Source of the DNA: DASXIF01 sp036498145
GTDB lineage: Bacteria; Actinomycetota; Actinomycetes; Mycobacteriales; Jatrophihabitantaceae
DNA: 64,000 nt
Assembly: GCA_963708625.1 (NCBI GenBank)
Contig: CAVPSV010000004.1
Span: 1,847,137-1,911,136 of the forward strand
Reading direction: 5' to 3'
The position numbers and the translations under genes were made by a program. The notes beneath the pieces are model-generated. The model searched no databases, was not told the DNA's origin, and saw only the letters and a list, made by a program, of their open reading frames with translations. The number at the start of each line of letters is the position of its first letter. Within the stretch, counting starts at the first letter, position 1. This document shows, one piece after another, positions 17,897 to 29,712 of this stretch.

Positions 17897-17954
17897 CCCG
17901 TGATCAAGAGTGCACATTGGCAAATGGCAACCAGAACGGCCTCTTGATCACGGG
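17897..17954. repeat. Dispersed palindromic element, GATCAAGAG family, copy 1
   Basis: Fourteen-base perfect arms CCCGTGATCAAGAG and CTCTTGATCACGGG enclose exactly 30 bases. Inside is a short conserved inner stem TGG/CCA placed symmetrically. A second copy with the same spacing lies at 50385-50442. This copy follows upp and its terminator. Confidence 0.8.
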
Positions 17955-18150
17955 ATTGTTCGAGAGGCCGGGACATTGGTTCCGCATCCGTAGGTCCCAG
18001 CCGGACCACAGCCACGCGCCTGATGCTTGTGCACGTCGGAGATTCAGCGCGACTCGCCGCCAGGTGAAACGAATCGGGTGTGTGAGGCGTCTACTAGTGA
18101 AAGGCAACGATGAACGTGCCGGACGGTGCGAGGAGCGAAGGGCTTCGCGA

Positions 18151-18807
18151 GTGGCGGGGGTTTCGCGAATCCGCTGGGCGGCCAGCTGGTGGGGGATCGC
18201 CGCGATCCTGCTCGTTGCTGCCGGTGCGGCGGCGTGCGCGAGCGGATCGCGGCACACCCCGGCGGCGGCCGTCTCGTCCGCGTCCGGGTCGGGGTCCCCG
18301 CAGCTGAGCCCGCAAGTAAAAACGTTCTCCCCATACGCCGCCACCGGCACCCTCGCGGTGCCGGTGGCGGACCAAACTCCGGGCACCTGCTGGACCGGCT
18401 CCATCGCCGTCCCGATCGCCGGCGCGTATCGCTGCATCGCCGGCAGCCAGATCTATGACCCCTGCTTCGCGCCGCCCGGCGCATCGAGCGTGCACTCGGT
18501 CGCCTGCATCGCCGACCCGTGGTCCAAGGCACACCTGGTCACCGTGACCGGGCCGCTGCCCAGGACCACACCGGCGCCGGACCTTCGCCAGTTCTGGGCG
18601 CTGCAACTGGCCAACGGCGTGCACTGCGTCGCGGTCACCGGCACCGTCGCACACATCGACGGCGTCGACCTGGACTACGTCTGCGGGACCACCGGCAACG
18701 CCGCGGGCATCGTGGTGGACGACGACCAGCACCTGATCGCCGGCTACGGCCCGGAGGCCGGCCCGCACCTGACCCGCGTCCCGGTCCAGGTCGCCTGGCG
18801 CGGCTGA
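18151..18807 (+). CDS. Putative lipoprotein
   Basis: A 218-residue exported protein. After a short basic start comes a hydrophobic segment (WWGIAAILLVAAGAAACASG) ending in a plausible lipobox Cys, then a Ser/Ala/Pro-rich linker. The mature part contains five or six Cys residues (CWTG, YRCIAG, YDPCFAPP, VACIADPW, VHCVAV, DYVCGT), suggesting disulfides. I do not recognise the domain. The GTG at 18151 is chosen as the start because it directly precedes the signal peptide; GTGs further upstream are possible. Confidence 0.65.
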   Translation: MAGVSRIRWAASWWGIAAILLVAAGAAACASGSRHTPAAAVSSASGSGSPQLSPQVKTFSPYAATGTLAVPVADQTPGTCWTGSIAVPIAGAYRCIAGSQIYDPCFAPPGASSVHSVACIADPWSKAHLVTVTGPLPRTTPAPDLRQFWALQLANGVHCVAVTGTVAHIDGVDLDYVCGTTGNAAGIVVDDDQHLIAGYGPEAGPHLTRVPVQVAWRG

Positions 18808-18818
18808 GGACTCTCGGC

Positions 18819-18854
18819 GGGCCGATGCCCGGGCCGATGCCCGGGCCGAAGCCC
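18819..18854. repeat. 12-bp tandem repeat, three units
   Basis: GGGCCGATGCCC twice, then GGGCCGAAGCCC, head to tail just after the lipoprotein stop. Each unit is itself nearly palindromic, so the array can fold in several ways. Confidence 0.7.
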
Positions 18855-19013
18855 CCGGATGAGGTCCGGTTGGGGTCCCGGATGCGGTCCTGCGATGAGG
18901 GCGCCGGATGAGGTCCCGGTCACGGGTGGCAACCTGAGTGGGGAGTCAAGCGACTACACCGTGTGACGACCCTGCTCACCGGGCCGCGATTGCGGAGGGA
19001 CGAACCCCACCCC

Positions 19014-19563
19014 ATGGCCGAGACGGACATGGCTGACCATGTCGGCGCCGCCGCGCGGCCGTCGCCGGTGGACGTGCCGGCGCTGTACGACCGGCACTGG
19101 CGGGCGATGGTGCGCCTCGCGGTGCTGCTCGTCGACGACGTGGCCAGCGCCGAGGACGTCGTGCAGGACGCGTTCGTCGCGTTGCACCGCCGCGGCGGGG
19201 GACTGCGTGACCCGAACGCGGCGCTCGCCTACCTGCGCGCGACGGTCGTCAACCTGTCCCGCTCGGTGATCCGCCGCCGGCAGACCGCGCGCCGGCACCT
19301 CACCGTGAGCGAGCCCGAGGCCACCCCGGCGGCCGACGCGGAGGTGCTGCTGCGCGACGAGCACCGCACTGCACTGGCCGCGGTCGCGGACGTTGCCACG
19401 GCGCCAGCGCGAAGTGATCGTGCTGCGGTACTGGTCCGGCCTGTCCGAGCGGGAGATCGCCGAGGCGCTCGGCATCTCGGCCGGCGCGGTCAAGTCCACC
19501 GCCAGCCGCGCCATCGCCGCGCTGCACGCACGCCTGCACCACGTCCTGGGAGAACCGTCATGA
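19014..19563 (+). CDS. ECF sigma factor, SigE-family type, one frame break
   Basis: A sigma-70 family factor of about 182 residues. Region 2 reads YDRHWRAMVRLAVLLVDDVASAEDVVQDAFVALHRR, and NAALAYLRATVVNLSRSVIRRR ends it. Removing one extra G near 19394 restores region 4: ATLPRRQREVIVLRYWSGLSEREIAEALGISAGAVKSTASRAIAALHA. This pattern fits the actinobacterial 'SigE family' ECF group. Start taken at the ATG at 19014. Its stop overlaps the next start (ATGA at 19560), so it is translationally coupled to the L,D-transpeptidase gene. Confidence 0.82.
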
Positions 19564-20673
19564 GCTCCGACGACACCGACGGCGAGCTGGAACGGCTCGT
19601 CGCCGAGGCGCTGGCGGCCAAGGCCCGCGGCAGCGTCGGCGACGAGCGCGTCCCGCCACCCCTCTCGCTCACCGGCGACGGTCGCGACGGCGGCCACCGG
19701 CGCAACCGGGCCAGGTTTCTCGCGCCCCTGTCCGCCGCGGCCGCGGTCCTGCTCGCCGTCGGCCTGCTCTTCGCGTTCCGCGGTCCGACCACGGTGGCCG
19801 GCCACGTCACCGGATCGGGGAACTCACCGTCCGTGACGCACAGCGGGGGGAAGGTGCCGGCACCGGTGTCGTCATCGGCCGCGATTGCGGTGCACGTGTC
19901 GCTCAAGTGGAGCGACGGGGCGCAGTTCGGCGTGGGCATCCCGGTGATCGCCTACTTCTCCAAGAAGATCACCGACGGCCGGGCGTTCGCCGCGGCGACC
20001 ACGGTGACGGTCAACGGCGCGGCGGTCGCAGGGCGCGTGGTATTTCGAGCTGTCGGACAACAAGCCCGGCTACCCGATGGAAGCGCACTACCGGCTGCAG
20101 GGCTACTGGCCGGCCCACGCGAAGATCCACGTCGCGCTACCGGTCGCCGGAAAGTCGGCGGGCAGCGGGACTGGCGTTCGACGACAACCTCACGCTCGAC
20201 TTCCGCACCGGCGCCGCCAACATCGCCACCGTCAGCGATGCCGCACATCGCTGACGCTCACCAGCGACGGCAGCCTTGTCGGGACGTTCCCGGTGGCTCC
20301 TCGGCGCGCCCGACACCCGTACCCGCTCCGGCACCAAGGTGATCATGGAGAAGGGCGCTCAGCATCTGCATGACGGGCCCGGGCTACGACGAGTGCGGGA
20401 TCAAGTACACCCAGCGGCTGACCTACGGCGGTGAGTACCTGCATTCGGCGCCGTGGAACGTCTACAACATCACGCACGGCGTCGACTCGTCCAACGGCTG
20501 CACCAACCTGCTGCCCACGGACGCGCAGAAGCTGTACGGCATGCTCGAGATCGGTGACGTCGTGCTCTACCCCGACGCGAACGGCGGCAAGATGCAGATC
20601 GGCGCAGGGCTACGGCGACTGGAACGTGCCGTGGTCGCAGTGGCTGACCGGCGGCGCCGTCTCCACCCACTGA
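19560..20673 (+). CDS. Membrane-anchored L,D-transpeptidase (YkuD), several frame breaks
   Basis: The N-terminus (about 50 charged residues, DDTDGELERLVAEALAAKARG) is cytoplasmic and followed by one membrane helix (LSAAAAVLLAVGLLFAF). Ig-like segments come next, then a YkuD domain: TRTRSGTKVIMEKG, LTYGGEYLHSAPWNVYN and the catalytic HGVDSSNGCTNL with the active-site Cys, ending GDWNVPWSQWLTGGAVSTH. Such enzymes form 3-3 cross-links in peptidoglycan. At least five shifts (near 20038, 20170, 20255, 20320-20365 and 20607) interrupt the frame; most are undone by deleting one base. It is coupled to the sigma gene by a 4-base overlap. Its N-terminus occupies the place of an anti-sigma factor, which suggests, but does not show, that it binds the sigma factor. 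Confidence 0.8.
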
Positions 20674-20690
20674 CCCCGCCCCTTTTTCGC

Positions 20691-20738
20691 GTTTGGGGAA
20701 GGTTTTAGCCGTATAGCGGCCCAAATCTTCCCCAAACC
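20691..20738. repeat. Palindromic intergenic element (ATAGCG family), copy A
   Basis: A 48-base near-perfect inverted repeat from GTTTGGGGAAGG to its complement, with the centre GTATAGCGGC. It differs from copy B (36211-36258) at about 8 positions, several of which keep pairing through G-T wobbles. It lies between convergent genes, so it may also act as a bidirectional terminator. Confidence 0.85.
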
Positions 20739-20765
20739 GGAGTGCGGCCGGCGGCGGGTGCGTCG

Positions 20766-22398
20766 CTAAAGGCCGAGCGCGGCGCTGATCTCGGTGCGGA
20801 GTCGTGCCAGCAGCTCGGCGGCTGTCGCGGCGGAGTTGTCCGCGGGCACGACCTCCAGGTACGCCTTCAGCTTCGGCTCGGTGCCGGACGGACGCACGAC
20901 GGCACGACCGCCGCGCCAGCGCAGCCGCACCACGTCGGCATCCGGCAGCAGATCCTCCACCGTGACGGACTCGCCCAGCAGCGTCGCCGGCGGATGCGCG
21001 CGCAGCCGCGCCATCGCGTCGCTGATCAGCGTGAGGTCATCGACGCGTACCGCCAGCTGATCGGTGACGTGCCGGCCGTACGTCGCGGCCAGCTCGTCCA
21101 GACGCTGGAGCAGCGATGACCCGTCCTGGCGCAGCCGCGCGGCAAGCTCGGCCACGGTGACGGCGGCGCTGATCCCGTCCTTGTCGCGGACGAGATCGCG
21201 GCGCCACCGCATACCCCAGCGCCTCCTCGTAGCCGAACACCAGATCGGGTGCCGCGCGGGAGATCCACTTGAAGCCGGTCAGCGTCTCGGCGTAGCCCAT
21301 GCCGTTGCGTTGTGCCATCACACCGAGCATCGACGAGGACACGATCGTCGTCGCGTAGGTGCCGCGCACACCCTTGCGCATCAGGTGATCGGCGAGCAGC
21401 ACGCCCACCTCGTCGCCGCGCAGCATGCGCCAGCCACCGGCCGCCGCGTCGGCCGCTCCACCCGCCTCCAGCGGCACCGCCACCGCGCACCGATCGGCGT
21501 CCGGGTCGTTGGCGATGATCATGTCGGCCTGCACCCGGCGCGCCAGCGCCAGGCGACAGGTCCAGCGCACCCGGCTCCTCCGGATTCGGGAACGCGACGG
21601 TGGGGAAGTCCGGATCGGGCAGCTCCTGCTCGGCCACCGCGACCGGCGGCGCGAACCCTGCCGCCGCGAACACCTTGCGCACCACCTCGGTGCCGACGCC
21701 GTGCATCGCCGTGTGCACGATGCGCAGCTCGCGCGGGCCGTCGGCCCGAGCAGGCCGGCGACCGCCGAGACGTACGCCTCGACGATCGAGTCGTCGAGCA
21801 CCGTCACCTGCGCGGGCGACCAGCGGGATCTCGCGCACCGAGCCGACCGCCGTCGATGGCCGCCTCGATCTCGCGATCGGCCGGCGGCACGATCTGCGCG
21901 CCGTCGTCGGCATAGACCTTGTACCCGTTGTCCTGCGGCGGGTTGTGCGAGGCGGTGACCATCACCCCGGCCGCCGCGCCGCAGATGCTGGACCGCGAAG
22001 GCCAGCACCGGCGTCGGCAGCAATCGCGGCAGCACGCGCGCGTCGAAGCCGGCCGCGGCGAAGATCGCCGCCGAGTCGTAGGCGAACTCGCGAGACAGCC
22101 GTGCCGCCCGTCGTAACCGATCACGACCGCACGCCCCGCCGCACCGCGCCCAGCCCAGCCACGCCGCCAGGCCCGCGGCCGCGCGCCGCACCACCGCGCG
22201 GTTCATCCCGTTCGGCCCGGCGCGCAGCGGTCCGCGCAGTCCGGCCGTGCCGAAGGTCGAGCGGCGCGCTGAACCGATCGTCGAGTTCCGCCTCGTCGCC
22301 GGCGCGCCAACAGCGCGCGCAGCTCATTCGCGGCGGCGGGGTCCACGTCGTCGTCGATCCATGCCTCGCACCTGCTCGCGGAGTTCCGGCGCGATCAC
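20766..22398 (-). CDS. pmmB: Phosphohexomutase (phosphomannomutase/phosphoglucomutase, PmmB-like), many frame breaks
   Basis: Interconverts hexose 1- and 6-phosphates. Stitching frames gives the complete family protein of about 540 residues: IAPELREQVRAWIDDDV at the start, IGYDGRHGSREFAYDSA, the phosphoserine loop GVMVTASHNPPQDNGYKVY, the metal loop IANDPDADRCAV, GFKWI and FGYEEALG, and the phosphate-binding RPSGTEPKLKAYLE at the end. About ten single-base shifts interrupt it. The start is a GTG at 22398 overlapping the SDR stop by 4 bases, so the three genes PNP, SDR and PmmB form one coupled operon. PmmB next to PNP is the M. tuberculosis Rv3307-Rv3308 arrangement. Confidence 0.85.
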
Positions 22399-23215
22399 GT
22401 CTGCATCCTTGTCCGGGCCGCCACTTCGTCGATACCGAAACCGGGAGAGGTGAAGCCGCCGCCGACGAACGCGTCGGACGGGTACGCGTTGGCGTCGGGG
22501 ACTTGGTCCGCGATAGTCCTCCGCGTCGTCGCGCGGCTGATATCCGAGTCGAAGAGCCTCGTCCAGCGACCAGGTCCGGCGCGTGTTCGCGGAGATGCCC
22601 CACACCAGCGCGTAGGTCAGCTCGGGCGCGCGCAGGCAGGCGTCGACCAGTCGGGCGCAGTCGTCCGGCGACAGCCAGGTCGACAGCGACCGACGGTCCG
22701 GCGGCCGACGGGGCGAAGGTGCCGATGCGCAGGCAGGCGACCTGCATGCCGTACCGGTCGACGTAGTACCGCGCCGAGCGCCTCGCCGAACACCTTGCTG
22801 ACGCCGTAGAGGGTGTCCGGCCGCGGCGCCGGGTCGGCGGGCAGGTCCGGACGCACCGGCGTGAAGCCGACCGCGTGATTGGACGAGGCGTAGACCACCC
22901 GCCGCACGCCGTGCCGCCGCGCGGCCTCGAACACCTGGAACGTGCCCTCGATGTTCGCCTCGCGGATCACCGGCCAGGGCGCCTCGGTCGGCTGGCCGGC
23001 CAGATGCACGACCGCGGTCGACGCCCGCCATCGCCGCGTCCAGGCTCGCCGGGTTCGGTGACGTCGCCGACGAAGCCGCCGTCAATGCCGTCAATGCCGT
23101 CGATGCCGTCGATGGCAACGCGATCGAAGCACCGCACCGCCCATCCGGTGCCCGGCAACCGCTCACGCAGCGCGGTGCCGATCGCACCCGCGGCGCCGGT
23201 GAGCAGCACCGTCAT
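22395..23215 (-). CDS. NAD-dependent SDR, uronate dehydrogenase-like, several frame breaks
   Basis: An extended-type short-chain dehydrogenase. Visible parts are the NAD-binding LLTGAAGAIGTALRERLPG, VVYASSNHAVGFTP, the catalytic YGVSKVFGEAL (Tyr-xxx-Lys), CLRIGTF and LSTWLSPDDCARLVDACLRAPELTYALVWGISAN. The last stretch in particular matches uronate dehydrogenases, which oxidise glucuronate or galacturonate. Reading frames change several times. It overlaps PNP and the mutase by 4 bases on each side. A 9-base tandem repeat inserts IDGIDGIDGIDG near residue 36. Assignment to uronate rather than another sugar is tentative. Confidence 0.78.
23081..23116. repeat. 9-bp tandem repeat, four units, inside the SDR gene
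   Basis: Units GTCAATGCC, GTCAATGCC, GTCGATGCC and GTCGATGGC. In frame they encode repeated IDG after the first NAD-binding strand. Confidence 0.8.
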
Positions 23216-24034
23216 GGCCCGGCCGTCATAGCTGCGGGATCACCTGCGGCGAGCAGCGAACCCATCCGCTGCGCAGCAGCGAGTCCGGCGGCGAGCACTT
23301 CCTCGTGGTCGAGCGGATCGCCCAGCCCGGCCGCCAGGTTGGTGACGAGGGAGAGACCCAGCACCTCGCAGCCGGCGGCATGCGCGGCGATCGCCTCCAG
23401 CACGGTGGACATGCCCGACCAGGTCCGCGCCGAGGATGCCGGCCATCCGCACCTCGGCGGGCGTCTCGTACTGCGGTCCCGGGAACATCGCGTACACGCC
23501 TTCGGTGATCGACGGATCGACCGCACGCACCAGCGCCCGCAGCCGCGCGCTGTACAGATCGCTGAGGTCGATGAACGTCGGGCCCGACCAGCGGCGTGCG
23601 CCAGGTGAGGTTGAGGTGGTCGCGGATCAGCACCGGATCGCCGACGGCGAGTCCGGGACGCAGGCCGCCGCATGCGTTGGTGAGGATGACGACCCGGCAG
23701 CCCGGCGGCGGCCGCCACACGCACCCCGTGCGCGACCGCATCGACACCGCGGCCCTCGTAGAAGTGCGTCCGACCGAGAAACGCCAGTACCCGCTTGCCG
23801 CCGACCTCGAGCGAGCGGATCCGCCCGGCGTGCCCCTCCACGGCCGGCGGCAGGAACCCGGGCAGGTCAGTCACGGTCAGTTCGCTGCGTCGGCTCGCCG
23901 AGGACGTCGACGGCCGGCACCCAGCCCGAGCCGAGCACGATCGCCACGTCGTGGGCCTCGACGCCCGTCTGCTCGGCGAGCGCGGTAGCCGCCCAGTGAG
24001 CGACTTCGGACGGCGTTGCCTGCGCACCGGTCAC
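23212..24034 (-). CDS. deoD: Purine-nucleoside phosphorylase, several frame breaks
   Basis: Trimeric-type PNP, which phosphorolyses purine nucleosides to free base and ribose 1-phosphate. The N-terminus reads DVAIVLGSGWVPAVDVLGEP; then LPGFLPPAVEGHAGRIRSLEVGGKRVLAFLGRTHFYEG (phosphate-binding His), VVILTNACGGLRPGLAVGDPVLIRDHLNLT, GVYAMFPGPQYETPAEVRM (base-binding region) and STVLEAIAAHAAGCEVLGLSLVTNLAAGL. Four or more single-base shifts break the frame. Start GTG at 24034. It is the first gene of a leftward operon with 4-base overlaps to the SDR and PmmB genes. Called deoD in M. tuberculosis (Rv3307). Confidence 0.88.
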
Positions 24035-24148
24035 GTTCGCAGACCTTAGCGCGCGGCGCTCGCCCAATGCCGTGGATCACCCGCGCCGACCGGAGAGATC
24101 GGCCACCTCGGCAGGCCCGGCCACCGCCGGCAGCCATACGATTCCGAC

Positions 24149-26016
24149 ATGGCCGACCAATCCGAGCCGCTCGCGCTCGCCGCGGAGTTCCCGGCCGCGA
24201 CCCGCGAGGACTGGCGCGAACTGGTCGCCGGGGTGCTGCGCCGCTCCGGCGGTGCCCACGCCGACCCGGACCTCGACCCCGAGGCGGCGCTCAGCACCCG
24301 GCTCTACGACGGCATCGACGTCAAGCCGCTCTACACCGCGCACGACGGGTTGAGCGTCGCGCACGACGGCCTGCCCGGCCATCCGCCCTTCGTCCGCGCC
24401 GCCAGCCGCGACGGCGCGAGCGCGACCGGGTGGGACGTGCGCCAGCTGCACCTCGACCCGGACCCGCGCCGCACGAACGCCGCCGCGCTGCACCGACCTG
24501 GCCAACGGCGCCACCTCGCTGTGGCTTCGGGTCGGGGACGGCCGGGACGGCGGTGGCCGACCTGGCCGCGGCGCTCGACGGCGTCTATCTCGACCTGGCC
24601 CCGATCGCGCTCGACGCCGGCGCGCAGACCGAAGCGGCGGCCGCCGCATTGCTCGCCCTGGCCGACGAGCGCGGCGTGCGCTCGCGAGGAGCTGTCCGGC
24701 ACGCTCGGCGCCGACCCGATCGGCACGTGTGCCCGCACCGGGACCGCGGGCTGATCTCGGTGTGCTCGCCAGGCTGGCTCAGCTGTCGGCATCATCGCCG
24801 CGGCTGCGCGTGGCCACCGTCGACGGCACCGTGTACGCCGACGCCGGCGGCAGCGATTCCGACGAGATCGGCATCTCGTGCGTCCGTCGGCGTCGCCTAC
24901 CTGCGCGCGCTGACCGACGCCGGGCTGCCGATCGACGACGCGCTGGCCGCGCTGGAGTTCCGGTACGCGGTCAACGCCGACCAGTTCGCTGCCATCGCGA
25001 AGCTGCGCGCCGCCCGCCGGGTGTGGGACCGGATCGCCGAGCTGAGCGGTGCGGCGCCGGACCAGCGGCGGGTCAGGCCCAGCACGCGGTGACGTCCGCG
25101 GCGATGCTCACCCGCCGCGACCCGTGGGTGAACATGCTGCGCACCACGATCGCGTGTTTCGCCGCGGCGGTCGGCGGCGCGCAGGCGATCACCGTGCTGC
25201 CGTTCGACTCCGCGCTCGGGCTGCCCGACGATCTCGGCCGGCGGATTGCGCGCAACACCCAGTCGATCCTGCACGACGAGTCGAGCCTGGCCCGGGTGGT
25301 CGATGCGGCCGGCGGGTCCTGGTACGTCGAGACGCTCACCGATCAGCTGGCCGAACGGGCCTGGCAGACGTTCGTCCTGATCGAGCGCGCCGGCGGGGCG
25401 CTGCGCGCGCTGGACGGACGGGCACCGTCGAGCCGCTGGTCGGCGACCACGCGCGAGCAGCGTCGCGGCGACATCGCGCGCCGCCGCGCACCGATCACCG
25501 GCGTGAGCGAGTTCGCGTTCCTGGACGAGCAGCCGCTGAGCCGCCCGGCCGCGCCCGAGCCGCCGGCCGGTGGTCCGCTGCCGCGACTGCGCTACGCGCA
25601 GGAGTTCGAGCAGCTGCGCGATCGCAGCGACGCGGCGCCGCAGCGGCCGGCCGTCTTCCTCGCCGCGCTCGGTCCGCCGGCGGCCTACGCGGCGCGGGTG
25701 GCGTTCGCGGGCAACCTGTTCCAGGCCGGCGGCATCGAGCCGATAACCGGCACCGGCACCGCCGACGACGTGGTCGACCGAGTTCATCGCGGCCGGACAC
25801 GCCGGTGGTGTGCCTGTGCTCGTCGGACAGGTGTACGCGGACACCGCGGCGTGGGTGGCCAAGGCGCTGCGCGAGGCCGGCGCCGACGTACGTGTGGCTG
25901 GCCGGCCGTCCGCCGACGGGCGAGGAGACTCCTCCGGCATCGACGGTTACCTGTTACGCCGGCTGCGACGCACTCGACGTCCTGCGCACCACGCTCGACG
26001 CGCTGGCGGTGCCGGC

Positions 26017-26020
<4 letters not shown>
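24149..26020 (+). CDS. mutA: Methylmalonyl-CoA mutase small subunit, several frame breaks
   Basis: The non-catalytic subunit of the actinobacterial heterodimeric methylmalonyl-CoA mutase. The N-terminus EFPAATREDWRELVAGVLRRSG and STRLYDGIDVKPLYTAHD are family hallmarks. The barrel part includes LTRRDPWVNMLRTTIACFAAAVGGAQAITVLPFD, RRIARNTQSILHDESSLARVVDAAGGSWYVETLTDQLAERAW, and the C-terminal domain ends TCYAGCDALDVLRTTLDALA. The frame is restored by removing single extra bases at several points (between 24490 and 24900, and near 25780 and 25890). It overlaps mutB by 4 bases (ATGA at 26017). Confidence 0.88.
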
Positions 26021-28209
<2,189 letters not shown>

Positions 28210-28210
<1 letters not shown>

Positions 28211-29190
28211 TGCGCCGAGGCTGGTCGACGCAGGTCCGCGCACCGGTGACCGTGCCGGCCATCGCGCGGGCGATCACGCTCGTCGAGTCACGCCGGGCCG
28301 ATCACCGCGAGCAGGCGCAACAACTGCTGGCGGAGTTGCTGCCGGACACCGGCGGTGCGTGGCGGATCGGTATCAGCGGTGTGCCCGGCGTAGGCAAGTC
28401 CACGTTCATCGACACGCTCGGCATGAACCTCATCGGCGCCGGCCATCGGGTTGCCGTGCTGGCCGTGGATCCGTCGTCCGGGCGAACCGGCGGCAGCATC
28501 CTCGGCGACCGCACTCGGATGACGCGATCGGCCGTTGACCCGGCGGCGTTCGTCCGGCCGTCGCCGAGCGCGGGCACGCTCGGCGGGGTGGCGCAGGCGA
28601 CGCGCGAGACGATGCTGGTGATGGAGGCGGCCGGGTACGACGTCGTCCTCGTCGAGACGGTCGGCGTCGGCCAGTCGGAGTACGTCGTCGCCGAGATGGT
28701 GGACACGTTCCTGTTCCTGACGCTGGCGCGCACCGGCGACTCGTTGCAGGGCATGAAGCGCGGCATCCTCGAGCTAGCTGACGTGATCGCGGTGAACAAG
28801 GCCGACGAGGAGCACGAGGTGGAGGCCGGGCGAGCGGCGCGGGAACTGTCCGCGGCGCTGCGGTTCCTGCGCGGGTCCGAGCAGGACTGGCAGACGCCGG
28901 TGGTGACCGCGAGCGGCCTGCACGACATCGGCTTGGACAAGGTGTGGCAGCACGTCGAGCGGCACCGAGCCTGGCTGGATGCGCACGGCGGGCTCGAGGC
29001 GAAGCGACGTGGTCAGCTGGTGCAGTGGACGCGCGCGATCGTGCGGGATCGGTTGCTGGCGCGATTGGACACACCGCCGGTGCGTGCCGCGGTGAGCGAT
29101 GCGGAGGCGGGGGTGCTGGCCGGGGCGCTCACGCCCGTGCAAGCCGCCGCCGCCATCCTCACCGCCCTGGACCGGGCGGCTAGCAGTTGA
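28210..29190 (+). CDS. meaB: Methylmalonyl-CoA mutase-associated GTPase MeaB
   Basis: G3E-type GTPase that protects and reloads methylmalonyl-CoA mutase. It has IARAITLVESRRADHREQAQQLL, Walker A GVPGVGKSTFID, the switch segment VDPSSGRTGGSILGDRTRM, VVLVETVGVGQSEYVVAEM and the specificity motif NKADEEHEV. The ATG at 28210 is the probable start; the first 20 residues look out of frame with the family and may contain one or two sequence errors. It follows mutA and mutB on the same strand, so the three form an operon. Confidence 0.9.
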
Positions 29191-29605
29191 ACGCGTTCGT
29201 ATCGCAGCTGTTGTGCGAGAAACTCACCAGGACGACGATCACGATGACCATGCCGGCCAGTCCGATATAGCCCAGGATCAGGCCGGCGAGCGCCATCCCG
29301 CCGCCGCTTCGTTCGCCACGTCGCACCTGCCCTCTCGCGATATGGCCGAAGATCACCGCCAGCAGCGAGCCGATGCCGTAGATCCAGACGATGCCGAGCA
29401 CGAGCGAAGCGATCGCCAGCCCGCTCGTTCCCGGTGGCGCGGCGACCGGATATCCGTAGCCATACCCGTACCCCGCGGGCACGCCCGGGGGGAAGCCGCC
29501 TTGTTCGGGTATCCAGGCGTAGCCATTCCAGACGAGCCATTGCTGGCCGTTCCAATGGCGATACGGGTCGGCACCGACCGGCACCTCGCCGCCGAGCCCG
29601 GTCAC
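29180..29605 (-). CDS. Small two-TM membrane protein (DUF4190-like)
   Basis: A protein of about 141 residues with an aromatic, Trp-rich N-terminus (YRHWNGQQWLVWNGYAWIPEQGG), a GYGYGYGYP stretch and two hydrophobic helices (LAIASLVLGIVWIYGIGSLLAVIFGHIARGQVRR and GGGMALAGLILGYIGLAGMVIVIVVLV). The LVLGI...GHIARGQ pattern is that of DUF4190. Start uncertain: a GTG at 29605 has AGGG upstream, and other GTGs occur earlier. It ends 11 bases inside the meaB 3' end on the opposite strand. Confidence 0.65.
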   Translation of the reverse strand: MTGLGGEVPVGADPYRHWNGQQWLVWNGYAWIPEQGGFPPGVPAGYGYGYGYPVAAPPGTSGLAIASLVLGIVWIYGIGSLLAVIFGHIARGQVRRGERSGGGMALAGLILGYIGLAGMVIVIVVLVSFSHNSCDTNAFNC

Positions 29606-29712
29606 GTCGGCCCTGCCGGTAGACCGAAAACTTGAATCTGCACGCACGTCCCTTTCGCGGAGTCGACCAGCACTGTAGGGCACTGGTGGCGACGGTCGCC
29701 TCGGCGTGGCGG

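Noticed and set aside
24035..24148. Possible cobalamin riboswitch before mutA
   Set aside because: The 114-base gap is too short and lacks a B12-box-like sequence.
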